This document shows, piece after piece, positions 1-11,632 of a DNA stretch of 64,000 nucleotides. A program made the translations under genes and the position numbers. Location of the stretch: NCBI GenBank assembly GCA_030068075.1, contig CM057837.1, forward strand, positions 22,227,691-22,291,690. Direction: 5' to 3'. Each line of letters begins with the position of its first letter. Within the stretch, counting starts at the first letter, position 1. Under the pieces are notes generated by a model. It saw only the letters and a list, made by a program, of their open reading frames with translations, did not search any database and had not been told where the DNA came from. This stretch comes from Paguma larvata (Eukaryota > Chordata > Mammalia > Carnivora > Viverridae).

Positions 1-289
1 AGGGGAGGGGTGGAGGCAGAAAACTCCTCGGTCTTCCTGGGAGTGTGGGGGTCAAACCTGCATGCGTTTCCCGGGGCTGTTGCAACAAATTCTCACCAAG
101 CGGTGGCTTTAATGCAACGGACATGTGTTCTCTGGCAGTTCTGAAGGCTGGAAGTCTAACCTCTGGATGCCGCCAGCGTGGGGTCCCTTTGGGGGTTCAG
201 AGGGAGGGGCTGTTCCAGGCTTGGGTCCAGCTGCTGCTGGTGGCCAACCGCCCTGGGGGTTCCCCGGCTCGCGACAGTCTCCCTCCAAC

Positions 290-510
290 CTCCCTGTCTT
301 TCTTCACGTGGCCCCCCCCCCCCGCTCCCCGTGCCTCTGTCTCCAGTGACACCAGTCATTGGGTTTACAACCCACCCTCCATCTGGATGACCTGACTCAA
401 GGTCTTCATTTAACATACTTCCATCTGCGGAGACCCTGTTTCCAAATGAGATCCCATTCATCGGTACCGGGGATGCATTTTGGGAGGATCTGGAGAATCC
501 AGCCAGGAGA
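290..510 (+). repeat. Old interspersed repeat fragment (family not named)
   Basis: The stretch with ACACCAGTCATTGGGTTTAC followed by an AGACCCTGTTTCCAAATGAG-like segment matches, from memory, the second half of a common old mammalian repeat. The first half of the same consensus (TTAAAACAGCACATTTATTA, then CTGGAGGTCAGAAATCCAAA) occurs at about 15,330. I am unsure of the family name. Confidence 0.5.
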
Positions 511-1207
511 GGTGGCCATTCGTTGTGATGAAGAAAGTCTCTGCTCAGGTGTTTATGACACAGCGAGTGTGAGCGATGTGTTGTCACCGATACGCCTCCC
601 GGCAAGTGTGTGGGCTCCGGGGCATCCCAGAGCCCACCGCACGTTCCGAGGGCAGATCCAGGTTCGCCGGGGGGGGGAGGGGACTGAGGGGCCAGAGACA
701 CCCCCTCCACTCTACTGAGGAAGCGGGCCCAGCCGGGCTGTGACCCCGACTCACAGAAGACGCGGTCCTGAGTTCATTTCAGCTCCCCTTCAAACAGGTG
801 AAATTCCTGGGATTACTTCTTGATCTCTAAAGAATTGTTACAGAATCAGCAGATTCTTCATGAAGTTGCTTTGTGTTCAAAATCGAGCCAGGTCTAGGGG
901 CTCTGGTTTTTATTTATGAGCCAGTGTCTACAAGAAATGTTATGACCCCAAAATCAGCTCTCGGCATGGAAAGCTTGACCCAGCGGATGGGTCTGTAGGC
1001 GGTAGTTTATCTGATAGAATTCCAGTTCCACCGAAGATCTGGATAGTCCTGCAGGCGTCCATGGTAAGAACTCGCGCCTGGGGTTTCCCACTAACTCCAG
1101 ATTGTGATGATAGTTTGAAAGGTGTCTGTTTCTTTGCATGGACACAGTTTCTGGGGCTGGGCCGTGGTATCAGTGGGACCCATCGAAGCATGTGAGCCAG
1201 GAAGGCT

Positions 1208-1230
1208 CCCCCCCCCCCCCCCCCCCCCCC
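1208..1230. repeat. Poly(C) tract, 23 bp
   Basis: An uninterrupted run of 23 C on the + strand, followed after a single G by more C-rich sequence to about 1250. Such poly(dG).poly(dC) runs are length-unstable and can form G-quadruplex on the minus strand. Its exact length may be an assembly approximation. Confidence 0.9.
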
Positions 1231-2570
1231 GCCCCGTCCACCCCCCTTCCCTGCCAGGCCCATTGCGGGACAGGTGCCGTGACGAGCAGCTGCCCTTGGG
1301 GGACAGCGTGACGGGCAGATGGAGTGGCATCCTGGGTGATGTGCTCGGGTGGGCACGGAGCTGGGGAGGACGTACCACGAGTCACCGAGCGTCACAGGGT
1401 CTTCTGGGGAGTCTGAGCGAGCAGGCTCCGGGCGACAAAACTCTCCCTCTCCAGGGCGTGTGTAGACTCCGGGCGGCCAGGGGGGCAGATCCCAGTCCTC
1501 TCGGGCCTTCTCAGAGGTGTCCTCTGTGGACGCTGGCCGCGGACGAATGCTAACGGGCCGCGCCGGAGGCGCTGTGGCAAGTGCCAGAGGGGAAGCAGCT
1601 CTGGTCCCCGAGAAGCCGGGCTCCTGTGCTCGGCTCATCCGGGCATCCTACCTTGACCGCGGTTAGAGGGGAGGGGTGGGGGGAGGGTTTGCAGCCGGCC
1701 CCTGCGACTGGGGGCCCTGCGGTGTCCGCCCCAGTGGGCGTGGCTGAGTGCCGGGGTCCGCGGCGGCACGGGGCAGGGGCGTGCGGTTGGCAGGACACGT
1801 GTACTTCTCAGGGTCCCCGAGTCGCCCTCACCGGAATGAGGGAAGCCACGTCGGAGCGGTTGGAGGGTCGAAAGTAAGGCGTTAGTGGGAGAGAGGACGT
1901 GAGTCCGTGGAGCCAGGGGCCGGCCCGCGTCAGCCCCGCTTCCCCACACGCAGGCCGAGGGGGGTGTGCGAGTGAAGGGCGAGGCAGGGAGGTCCCTCGG
2001 GGGCGGGCGCCGGAAAGGCACCGGGCAGAAAGGAAGAGGGAGCTTCGGAAAACAGAAGAAGATGAAGACTTCGCGAGCAGAGCGCAGGAAGAGGCGCGGG
2101 AGCTCACAGCTCAGACGTTCTGGCAAAGGAAAAAGCTATTTGGTGGCAGTGGGATGGTGTGTATATTAGGGGGCAGGTCTCCCGTCTCCCCTGCGCGTGC
2201 GCGTGCTCAGAGCCCCGCCCCCCCAGCAGGGAGAGGAGAGGAGAGAAGTGCCATGAAGACAGGCGTGTGATCTGTTCCGCCTGAACCAATATAAATTACA
2301 CCCACGCCTGCTTGAGTGGGCCCAGAAAATCTCTGGAAGGCTGTTTTGGCCTCTGATAAGAGAGGTTCCCTCTGGGGAGCCGGACTCACAGTTAGGACCC
2401 CGGAGAAACTGGCCGGAGGGCTTGAGTGAGAGCTGTGTTTATTAGACTGTTGTCATAACTCATCCTTTCTTACTGTTTGTGTATCTCGTGTAAGGAAAGA
2501 AGTAGCCCTTGCTTAAAAAAAAATGTCTGTAATGCGGAGAGGCCAATGACATAGATTTGCAGAGGACTTA

Positions 2571-2766
2571 TTAAAAGAAAGAAAGAGACAGAAAGAGAAA
2601 GGAAGGGAAGGAAGGAAGAAAGGAAGGAAGGGAGAGATGGAAGGAAGGAAAGAAGGAGGGAGGGAAAGAAGGAAGGAAAGAGGGGGAGAGGGAAGAGAGG
2701 GAAGAGAGGAAGGAGGGAGAGAAGGAAAAAAGAGGAAGGAAGGAAGGAAAGAGGGAGGGAGGAAGG
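2571..2766. repeat. Purine-rich microsatellite (GGAA/GAAA)n
   Basis: About 195 bp of almost pure purine, mostly GAAA at the left and GGAA, GGAAG and GGGA variants further right. It is imperfect, so it is old or has mutated. Homopurine.homopyrimidine tracts of this length can adopt triplex structures. The open frames on both strands here are low-complexity artefacts. Confidence 0.9.
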
Positions 2767-3880
2767 AGCCAGCAAACCCTTATCCTGGAGCTCCGTCGAG
2801 GCTGGTACGGCAGGTTTCATACAGGACTCACTCCAGTGGGTGTCAGGACGCTTCGTGGGGTTTTGTGTAGGGGACAAACTGGCCTCAACTCCAGATACAG
2901 CAAGGAAAAGCGTTGGGAGGGGACGTATAGCGAAGGAGTAGTGGAGGTCCGTGGACTGGAAGTTACCGAGAGGACACACCGGGCTCAGGTCAGTCCGAGC
3001 TCCAGCTAAATCGACCTTTCAGGATTCCTGCCGAAGGCAGGCTGGGCGATCAGACCTCCCCTGGGGCGTGGTGGGGGACCCGGAGCCCACCAGCTATGGA
3101 GGCTGATCAGCTCCGGCAGGGTGGGGGGTTCTGGCTGACCCGACCTGGCAGGATTCCTGCTGAAATCGGGCGGTACAGGGATGGACGGGGAAGTCCACAC
3201 GTGAGGCCCAGTTGGGAAGGTTTAGAGGAGGTCAAGGGGCGACCCCGTCAGTTCCCAGAGGAAAAACATGGCCACGTGCATGGTTCACACAGACGCCTGT
3301 ACGTGGACAACTCGGTTTGCAGGTGACTGCGTGGAGGTGTGGGCGTGTTTTTATATCGTGTTAAAAAACAGGTCCATGCTGATCTAGAAAGATACATTTC
3401 ATAAGTTTTTTGGAATGTTTGGCACATCTGTGGAAGGGGCCGGGAATCCCATGAGGAACTATAATACTGTAAGAGCACAGCTGTTCCGGTTAGCGTTGCC
3501 CCTGGTGGAGGGGAGAGACCCCGGAAGGAGCCTCACAGTTTCATGGCCCGTCTTCGCTGTCGCACAGTTTCCGTCCGCTCACCCTCACAGTGAAAACAGC
3601 TGCATGCCGAAATGGCTAGAAAGCACTCAAAAGTGCGGGTGGCTTGTCTGGGGCCAGTGTAGACAGGTCTGAGTCCAGGAGAGCGCGGGTGGCTCTGTGA
3701 GGGGTGGGGAGGTGTGGCGGGAAGTAGGGAAGGGGCTCACTCGCAGGGGAACGGAGAGCCACGGCAGGGTCCCCATGGAGCAGAGCAGAGAACGTGATTG
3801 CAGGCCGATTTCCACTGTCCCCCAGGGGGCGCGGTTCCCGATCCCCGGGCGGTGAAACCATCCCTGTGTTTTATCCACAG

Positions 3881-4037
3881 GTTGTACTCCGACTATCTCT
3901 ACTTTGCGAGCTCGAATAAATCCGCCGATGACTTCCATGAGAAAGTGACCGAAGCGCTGCAGCTGTTCGAGAACTGCATGCTCGACTACTCCTTGCGCGC
4001 CTGCGTCTACAACAACACGCTCAACAACGCCATGCCC
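3881..4037 (+). CDS. CHST15: CHST15 antepenultimate coding exon
   Basis: This 157-bp exon encodes 52 residues beginning (R)LYSDYLYFASSNKSADDF and ending NNTLNNAMP. I recognise it as the C-terminal catalytic region of carbohydrate sulfotransferase 15, a Golgi type II membrane enzyme. CHST15 moves sulfate from PAPS to C6 of GalNAc-4-sulfate in chondroitin sulfate A, giving the E unit. The acceptor is CACAG at 3876-3880. The exon starts on the third base of an Arg codon and ends in phase 0 at a GTGCGT donor (4038). Two N-glycosylation sequons (NKS, NNT) are visible. The next exon starts with V-R-L-Q, so the junction reads in frame. The sequence is intact and extremely conserved with the human protein as I remember it. 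The earlier exons lie outside the window. Confidence 0.95.
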
Positions 4038-4140
4038 GTGCGTAGCCTGCAAGCCCGGCGCCGCCCGGACGGGGCGGGCCGCTCGGCGGTGACGGGGCGG
4101 GCGGCGCGGCGGATGGGGCTCTGGCGGAGAGACGGGGAGA
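3900..4140. promoter_or_regulatory. Intragenic CpG-rich segment with GC boxes
   Basis: The second half of the exon and the first 100 bp of the following intron are very dense in CpG. Two GGGGCGGG GC boxes lie near 4071-4080 and 4094-4101, matching Sp1-type sites. The length is about 200-250 bp, short for a formal CpG island. It may be an orphan intragenic island or simply GC-rich coding and intronic sequence; no TATA or known transcription start is seen. Confidence 0.45.
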
Positions 4141-5024
4141 CGCGTTTTAACATGCAAATGCCTCCGAGCGGCGGGTGGCTGGTGCAGGAGCCACTGCGCC
4201 GGGACGCGAAAACTGTCGAAAGGATGGGCCCCGTTCAGCTGGCGCCCGTTTCTCTTCCCGCTCCTCCCCCGTTACAACCCCTCTCCTCCCCCTGCGGAGA
4301 ACGAGGGCGCATTTAGGAAGAGGACCATTTAGCGAGGCTCCAAAAACCCACCCTGCAATTAGGACTGGCAGCTCTCGAATCATCTGGAGCGTGTTCTCCG
4401 ATGGCACATGGTTTCGGGGGCTTAAAGAATGACCCACCGGTGACTTTCAGTGTTCCTCCGCCAGGGCCTGCATGGGAAAATATTTCCCCTCCATCTCCTC
4501 TTTTTCTTTCCTCTTATTCGCCTTCAGGAGTGTGGCTGTACATTTCTTGCCTTTTTTATTATTATTATGCAAAGGAGGCTGTTGGCGGGGAAGCCAGCAC
4601 GCTGTAGCTGGGGGTGGTTTTCTGCCGCTCGGCACCCTGGGCTGCCTGCCTCTTCAGCAGATTGGTGGTGTGGGGGAGCCTTCCGCAGCGAAGCCGGGGC
4701 TGCCCCCGTCCCGGGGTGTGGTTCACCCCTGCTCTGCACAGCGCGGCCTGCGGGGCTGACACACAGATGTGCTCGAGGAGGAGGCCGGGAAGCCCCTGGG
4801 CGTGGAGCGCTGGGGTCGAGAGGTTTCGCTCCCTCTTCCCTGTTCTCAAGGCCGTCGTAGCCGGAGGCGGAGTGCTGGCTCTGGCAGGAGGCACAGAGGC
4901 AGCAATTTCTGCTGTTCCAGAACTGTCTCCAGTTCTGCTGGAGTTTGCAGTTCGTCAGAGGAGACGCGGACAAGGGCACAGATAAACCTAGGCTCTGCCC
5001 GGCGGCACGGGGTGGAGGAATGGC

Positions 5025-5185
5025 CTCTGGAGCCAGACGGTGGTGTGGGTTCGGTTCCCGGCTCGGGCGTTTACTAAGCCGTGTGACTCTGGACGGTCGG
5101 TTCGGCTTCTCTGTGACTCCGTCGCTGCCTCCGAAAATGGGGTAACAGCACTGCTCTTCGAGGCTGTCGTAAGGGCGAGAGTGAC
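5025..5185 (+). repeat. MIR SINE (ancient), + strand
   Basis: The order of segments is the MIR consensus: CTCTGGAGCCAGACGGTGGT, GGTTCGGTTCCCGGCTC (tRNA-like B box), TTACTAAGCCGTGTGACTCT, then a CCGAAAATGGGGTAACA core and a CTGTCGTAAGG tail. The divergence is that of an old mammalian-wide repeat. Confidence 0.8.
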
Positions 5186-5694
5186 CGCGCCTTCACGCGT
5201 TGGGGAGGAATGGGGAACCCTGCAGCCGTCTCAGAGCTGCCGGTCCGCGCCCTGCGAGTCAGACCGACAAAAGACAGATTGACAAGAGCGAGAAAACCAC
5301 GAGTTGGTTAACGCGTGTGTTGCACACGTGCGTGGTGAGTAGCTGAGAGGGACGGTTAGAACTCAGGCCTGTGTGACATCCACTAGGAGCAAAGCGCGTT
5401 TGTGGAGAGGAGACCAGACAAAGGAAGAGGACTTTGAGTCTCTAGGGCAGCAAATCGGGGGAGGGCAGGTGAACGGATGGGGACCTACTGGTTGATAGGG
5501 GCTAGTTTTATCGAAGTCCGTTCACACGAGTGACAGGAGTCTCCACTTCGGGGCGTGCTGGCAGTTCCTCCTGATCGGAAACCTCTGCCAGCCAGAGGGA
5601 CGCGGGACCTGAGCTTCGTTCGCTGCCGCCCCCGTGCCGGGCACGGTCTGGAGCGCTCCGAACGCATTGCGTTCTGTGCCCCACGCTGCCCTGA

Positions 5695-5810
5695 AGCGCA
5701 TGCCCGTTTTACACGTGAGGACACGGAGGCTCACGGACACGAACTCTCCCACCCGGAGACAGAGCCGGTGACAGGCCTAGGGTTCATCCTGGCTCCTGTG
5801 GTCTTTCGGA
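5695..5810 (-). repeat. MIR SINE fragment, minus strand
   Basis: CCCGTTTTACACGTGAGGAC followed by GGAGGCTCACGGAC and ACAGAGCCGGTGACAGG is the reverse-complement MIR core (normally ATTTTACAGATGAGGAAACT then CAGAGCTGGGATT). Confidence 0.6.
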
Positions 5811-6362
5811 CCCGTGGCATTTCGACTTCTCCCCGGCCAGCTCCGAAGAGCAGAGGTTTGAACTGGCCTTTTCATTCACCTTCGTGTTTCTCCGAGGACG
5901 ACGAGCTGGTGGCTTAGCGGATACCTTAGAGAGAGACGTCCAGGGGCAGGATCCGTTGACAGGAAGTGGGGCGGGGGGCGGGGGCGCGCGTCACAGATGG
6001 CAGATTGGCCGTGACCCTTCAGCCCCTGGCCAGCTCCTGCCCACCAGAAAGAGCCAGGCGGTGAGGAGCAATCGGAACCCTCTCTGGGGCGTGAGTCTTC
6101 AGTTCTGGGACCAGGGAGGCAACTCCCCCTCCAGCTGTGAATCCCAGCTCAGCCACAGCGCAGCGACGGAGAGCTTTTTCAGACCTAGGTGGGACCCTGG
6201 TGCTCTCCTTCCTAAGACATCCCCTGCCTCCAGGTGGCATTGGCGTCCGCCAGCCGGCGGCCCCCGCCTCCTCCTCCACCTCCCCCCCAGCCACCCGCTC
6301 TCTGTCACTGCTCTCTGCAGCCACACTCTGTCCTGTTAGGTCCTCAGGCCAACCTCTTGCCT

Positions 6363-6465
6363 TGGAGCAGGGGTTCGAAAAGCGTGGTGCCCGGACTGAC
6401 GGCGCATCCTCCTGGGAACTTGTCAGCGAGCCGGACCCTCAGGTTCAGCCCCGGACCGCAGCAGG
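6363..6465 (+). repeat. MER5A-like DNA transposon fragment
   Basis: GGGGTTCGAAAAGCGTGGTG, then GCATCCTCCTGGGAACTTGT and CCCTCAGGTTCAGCCCC matches the remembered MER5A consensus (hAT-Charlie non-autonomous element). It is an old, immobile fossil. Confidence 0.65.
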
Positions 6466-6599
6466 CAGCAGCCAGGTGGGGGGGGGGGGGTGGCATCAGT
6501 GTGTCTCGCAGCCCTCCGGGTGAATGGGAGAGCCCGGGTCTGGTCCCTTTCCCCACTTCCTTGTCCCTGGCACGTGCTTCCCCCGGACGCCGCCGGGTT

Positions 6600-6855
6600 T
6601 CTCATCCTCTGGGGCTTGCCTTAATCTGGCCTCTGTGTTCCCTCTCCGCCCGGCTGTTTCCCTACAGCGCGGGTCACAGCTGGTGACGGCAGGTTGTGTC
6701 TTCAGCTCAGTTCTGTGTCCGCCGCGAGCTGCCCGGCTCTGCGAGGCCAGGGGCCATGTCTGTTACGTAGCAACGCATCTCCATCGCCTAGCGGGGTACC
6801 TGGCACGCGGCGTGCGCTCGATTGTTTGCAGAATGAATGAAGGAATGAATGAATG
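6600..6855 (+). repeat. LINE-2 3' end, + strand
   Basis: The segment contains AGGCCAGGGGCCATGTCTG, ATCGCCTAGCGGGGTACCTG, GCACGCGGCGTGCGCTCGAT and a terminal GAATGAATGAA array at about 6832-6853. This order is the classic L2 3' end (gross form: gcagggaccgtgtct, cctagcacagtgcctggcac, gctcaataaatgtttg, gaatgaatga). Left boundary is approximate. Confidence 0.7.
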
Positions 6856-9429
6856 GGGAGTTTTTGAGATTAGTGGATGCCGGACAGGCTGGGTGGGGTG
6901 TTCCACCTAAACCCCCAATCGGGAACCGAGAGGCTGGGCATGGCGCCTGTCTGGGAAGAGCCCTGCACCCACCCCTCCTTGGCTCCTTCCCTGTGTGGCA
7001 GGAAGAGCCCCGGCGCGGAGACCCGGGAGTCAGCTCCCGGTGCTGACGGGTGCTCCCGGCTGGCCCCTGGTGGCTCCCGTCCCTCCCTGGGCTTCCATTT
7101 TTCCATCGAGAGTTGGCTGCAGCAGTAACCTCGAAGGCTTCTCTCGGCTCTGCTGTTTTGTGATTTTAAATCTATCAGACACTGCCCCTAAATGCCCTTT
7201 TTATCTTCGTGCCATTTTGATTCTCAGGCCTCTGCCGGGAAAGGGGAAGAAAAACAATTCCAAGTGGGCCCGTCTTGGGTTCGTCTCGATGGTGCACAGT
7301 CGTGGCAGTGATGCTGCGTGCCCCAGGAAGTGTCACTCAGGGTGACCAGCGACCTGAGCTTTCCTGGAGTGGGGGGTGCCAGGGGGCGGGGCTGGCCAGA
7401 AGAGGGCGTGTTCAGAGGACCAGGGAGCCCGCGGCTGTGGGAGCCCCGCCTCCTCCCTTCGCCTGCAGAGCCCCGTCGGTTGTTGGTTGTTCCCTGCCCT
7501 GACGGCCCCTCCCCTGCCTGGACCGTCCCTGCCCGTGGAGGAAGGGTCCGGCTGCAGGAGGCCTCAGCCCGGGGGTCCTTGTGCCCCTGGGAGCGGTGCG
7601 GGGGGCTCTGCCCACGGAGGGAACGAACAGGCTTTCGGAGAAGCAGTGCGTCCCCTGCGGCCGGGTCAGGAACAGGTCCCGACTGCTGTACAGTCCCCCC
7701 GCCCCCTCCCCATCACACACACCAGCTTCTGTCCTTCTCGAAAGTTCTCACGTCGCAAGGGCGGGTTCTCTGGAAGATCACCCTCACAAGGCCGGTCCCC
7801 CCAGGGAGGGGGCCAGCCAGCGAGCCCCACAGAGAATTGCTGCTCGGTGAGGCTGACGACCCCGGAAGACACGCTCGTCTCGGTCCGTCTGTGTCAGGGG
7901 CACCACACACGTGTTCCGGGCCGGCACGCACTCTGTCTGGCTCTGGCTCTGGCCCAGCTCAGTCTTCTCTACGGGCCAGCGCATAAGGAAGCCTGCCCTT
8001 GGGGGCAGGAGGCAGTGGTGAATTTTGGAGACGGCTTAACCCCTCTCACTATGTTTCTTCCTCCGCATCCTCCTGCGTGATGAGAAAAAGAACGAAATGG
8101 GAAAAGAATAGCGAGAGGTGAAACTAGTTAGCGTCTGTGCATATTTTTTCAAACGTTTCACTGCCCTCCCGCCGCCGCGCCCAGCACGTCACCAGAGGAG
8201 CACTCTTGGAGGCTGGCGGGACGGAGGAGCCCCGGGTCGGGCTGGGAGGGAGAGAGGGACCTGAGGGGAGACTGTCCATCTATGCAACTGAGGCTCAGAG
8301 GGGGCTTCTGGGGGCTGAGTGCAGGCCGGACCGTTGGCTTCTCACACGGGGACAGCAGGCAGGCCGGGAGCGGGGCCGGTGGGGCCAGGCTGGCAGCAGG
8401 GACGGCTCGCACTGGTGACGGGCGAGGGGTGGGTGCTCGGAGACCAGACGGACGGGAGCACCAGTTAGGAGGCCGTGACAACTGGGCCTGACCGGAGGGG
8501 CCGGCGTGGAGCTGAGGCAGAGGCAGCAGATGGACACGTTGGGGAAGGTCGCAGAGGCAGAGCGGGAGACCGGAAATGGGGCAGGGTCCCCGGGACTTGG
8601 GGGAGGGCGGGGCCGGGAGCAGGGGACCTCTGGGCGGAAGGGGAGAGCTCCGTTGTTTCCTGAAGCTTCGAAGGGCTGGGCAGCAGCCGTGAAGTTAGAG
8701 GGAATATCCCAGGGCCACTCTTGTTTCTGACATGTGTGTAGGCCAGGTGTCCCCCAAACCACTTTGGGGTCCAGTAGCTCACCGGAAGGAGTCCCAGAGC
8801 ACCCTGAAGACTGTGCTTACGGCAGAGAAGGGACAGCCACTGAAACCCCCGTCGCCCCCCAGAGAAGAAGCACGCGTGGCCGTGCACAGCGTCGCCATCC
8901 GGGGACGCCCTGCCCAAGCCCGTGGTGTCCAGAGCATTCACTGGGACTCCATCACCTACTGCCCACCTGGCTGGCCTTTACCGTCTGGTCCCCGCTGCAG
9001 GCCGGACTGATCCCCGTCGCCACTCACACCGTTTACTCTCGGTGGCCAGATGCCCCGGGCAAGCCCAGACACTTGTCAGGCAGGACCTCCCAGGTGGCCT
9101 GGAGGTCCCCTCCCAGGAGCCGAGGACAGGGACCAGACTTCCTTTGGGTAAGGTTAATTCCTCACTGCACAGGCTTGCAGGCTGGCAGGAGAGAAGGCAC
9201 GCGAGGCCATCACCCCGGACGGGCAGGTGGGAAGGAGTGACTGTGCACACAGCCTCCTGGCCACGGACGCCCAGGTGGCGCCGGGCGGTTCACTTACCTG
9301 GCTGGTTTCGGAGCTGTCGATCATGGCTGTTGTGTGCTGGGCAGAGGAGCAGAGACAGCCAGGTGCTGTGCAAAGAACATTTGCACTGTTCGTGGGTACG
9401 GTCTTGGCCTCTTCCTTCACCCAAGTCTC

Positions 9430-9500
9430 TACTGTGAAACGTGTCACAGAGCCACCTCCAGGGTTGTCGTGAGGATTAAATGAGACCTTAAGTGAGATTC
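9430..9500 (+). repeat. MIR tail fragment
   Basis: GGGTTGTCGTGAGGATTAAATGAGAC is the conserved 3' part of MIR. Only this part is recognisable, so limits are approximate. Confidence 0.5.
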
Positions 9501-9567
9501 GCCTGTGCGAGTAGCTCAAAACTCTTCCTGAAGATGCAAGAGTGCACGGCGTTTAAAATCCATCCTT

Positions 9568-9769
9568 CGGGGGCGCCTGCGTGACTCAGTCCGTTAAGCG
9601 TCTGACTGCGACTCAGGTCGTGATCTCGGGGTTCATGGTTTTGAGCCCTGCATCGGGCTCTGTCACAGAGCCCGGAGCCTTCTTCGGATCCTGTGTCTCC
9701 CTCTCTCTCCGCCCCTCCCTCGCTCATACTCTGGCTGTCAAAAATAAATAAACATTAAACAAAAATAGT
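9568..9769 (+). mobile_element. Carnivore tRNA-Lys SINE (SINEC), + strand
   Basis: Head GGGGGCGCCTGCGTGACTCAG, pol III A box (GACTCAGTCCGTTAAGC) and a diverged B box (TTTTGAGCCC), then a CT-rich segment and an AAATAAATAAAC tail. It is flanked by a 13-bp duplication with one mismatch (AAAATCCATCCTT at 9555-9567, AAAATCCACCCTT at 9770-9782), so boundaries are well defined. It sits in the CHST15 intron in the sense direction, about 135 bp before the next exon. Confidence 0.93.
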
Positions 9770-9904
9770 AAAATCCACCCTTTGAAGGCAGTTGTTTGCT
9801 AGGATAACTCTTCTGGTGCTGGTTTGTACGCGTGCCTGATGCTTTTGGAAAAGTGTTCTGGAAATTACCCCCGAGATGACGCCTGCCTTCTGCTTGGGTT
9901 CCAG

Positions 9905-10052
9905 GTGAGGCTCCAGGTCGGTCTGTATGCCGTGTACCTTCTGGACTGGCTCAGCGTTTTTAGTAAAGAACAGTTCCTCATTCTGCGCCTAGAAGACCAC
10001 GCATCCAACGTCAAATACACCATGCACAGGGTCTTCCAGTTTCTCAGCCTCG
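9905..10052 (+). CDS. CHST15: CHST15 penultimate coding exon
   Basis: This 148-bp exon encodes VRLQVGLYAVYLLDWLSVFS, then KEQFLILRLEDHASNVKYTM and HRVFQFLSLG. It continues the CHST15 sulfotransferase domain; the RLEDHA stretch is typical of the part of Golgi sulfotransferases that closes the PAPS site, though assigning individual residues is inference. The acceptor is CTTGGGTTCCAG ending at 9904. The donor is GTAAGG at 10053, splitting a Gly codon after its first base. It joins the preceding exon as AMP-VRLQ in phase 0. No frameshift or stop is present. The SINE insertion 135 bp upstream leaves the acceptor and its pyrimidine tract intact. Confidence 0.95.
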
Positions 10053-11632
10053 GTAAGGAGGTCGTGCTCGTGACCCCCGGAGCCGTCGTGAGCCCCATGG
10101 ACCCTGGCCGTCCGAGGTGCCCCCCGAGTCACGTACAGACTCCGTGCGCTGGGCAGGGACGGGCTGAGCCGGGCGGCTGGTGCGGTACCTGTTCGTCAGG
10201 CCCAGAGCCTCGGGCCGGGGCAGGGAGGGGTCCCTTATCTGGGAGGTTCCAGTCCAGCAGAGGGAGAGGAGGAAGCCACAGCTCAGATAGCTGTGTCACT
10301 GGTAGAATGACAGTTGGTTCGTGTCCATGACCCTGGGGTCCCAGTTGCTGAAGGAATGGTGGGAGGTTCATGGAAGGAAGGGGTCTGGGAGCTGAGTCTT
10401 TGGGACGGGCAAGATGTCTCAGCCAAGACTGGCCGGAAGGGTCTTGCGGAGGCCACGAGGCTTGGAGGAGGGAATGACAGGTCATTGCATGCTCTCAGGT
10501 TTTGGGGGACCCCTGGAGTCAGGGCCATGTGGCCGGGTGGCACCTCTAGGAAGGCCCACTGCCGCGGGCCATGCTGAGGGGTGGGGTAGGGGTGGGTGTC
10601 TGGGCACAGGGGAGTGCCCACGTGGGTGGGCCCCCGAGGACCGCCAGAAACCCTAGAGCAGGGCTCAGACACTCCCGCGGCCCCATCTGATTCTCTGGCC
10701 TGGGAATTTTGTCGACGGAATAGTCCTTAAAATCTCTGTACCCTCCACTGGCCTCAGAACCCTTTCGTCCTAGGGAAGAAGGAGGGAGTGTGAGTACTTT
10801 TTCCTCTGACGGCCTAGAGCCGTGTGTCGTGGAGTCGGCCACGGGTAGGCCCTGCTGCTGTGGGGTAATTGTCCTCAGTCCCTGAGATGGACAGTGAGGT
10901 CAGTTCTGTTCCTTCTGTTGCCCACAACCCAGGGACGCCGGAACACGGTTTTTCTGTGTAAGGGCTCAGGACTTTGGCCAGATCCCGAGGGCCTGGCCCG
11001 AAGCAGCCTGAGCAGTGATCTGGTCGGTTAAGCCAGTGAGACCCTTACGGTCCGGAGGGCTGGGGACCGAGGGGGCTGGCTTGTTCCCAGCCTCCGCACG
11101 GATCTTGCCGCAGGTGGAGGTTCAGCTTATAGGGTCTCTGGGCACAGGTGGCCTCCCCGCCCCCGACGGCCACCAGACGGCCCGACACACGGGGTGAAAC
11201 ATGGCCCAGCCACAGGCCCTTTGGCTCAGCAGTCTGAAATAGACGACACTGGCAGGATTCCAGCAGGCCAGTTAGTAGGAAAGCCTCAGCCGGTGGCCTG
11301 TGCCTGGCGGCCGCACAGCTCCCCACCAACCCGCTGACGGCCAGGCAGCCAGCCCCTTGTGGGTGTTGGGCACCGAAACTGGGAGGAGGGAGGCTGCCTC
11401 CCAGAGCCCCAGCGGCACGGCCGGGGACAGGTGTCCAGCCCCAGGCCGGAGAGCCCCTGCTCCTTCTTGATGGCGCTCCTGCCTCCCGTGCCCAGCAGCT
11501 CCAGGACAGGTCTGGCCCGAGAACCGAGCTCTCCAGAGGGGCCTCCTGTCTCAGCAGGAAGCGCGGCCGGGAGGTTGGCGCAGTTCCTTCCTGCCGCGCC
11601 CCCTGCGTCACGGTCTCCTCTCTGTGTTCCAG
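10053..11632 (+). other. CHST15: CHST15 last intron
   Basis: A 1.58-kb intron with GTAAGG donor and a pyrimidine-rich acceptor (CTCCTCTCTGTGTTCCAG ending at 11632). It is GC-rich. I see no recognisable young repeat or other gene in it. Confidence 0.9.

Larger units (their letters stand above)
1..3880 (+). other. CHST15: CHST15 intron, 3' part (upstream of first visible exon)
   Basis: This stretch precedes the first recognisable exon and ends in a pyrimidine-rich acceptor (TTTTATCCACAG at 3869-3880). It holds an old interspersed repeat, a poly(C) run and a purine-rich microsatellite, listed separately. I see no exon-like conserved peptide in it; the open frames present are short, GC-driven or run through simple repeats. 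Calling it intron is an inference from the acceptor and the known multi-exon structure of CHST15. Confidence 0.8.
4038..9904 (+). other. CHST15: CHST15 intron
   Basis: A 5.9-kb intron from the GTGCGT donor at 4038 to the TTCCAG acceptor ending at 9904. It contains old repeats (MIR at about 5025 and 5695, MER5A at 6363, L2 at 6600, MIR fragment at 9430) and one carnivore SINE (9568), listed separately. The remaining sequence is GC-rich with no recognised exon. Confidence 0.85.

Noticed and set aside
940..1638. 232-codon minus-strand frame with a poly-Gly run
   Set aside because: The poly-Gly comes from the poly(C) tract; the rest has no recognised domain and lies in a CHST15 intron.
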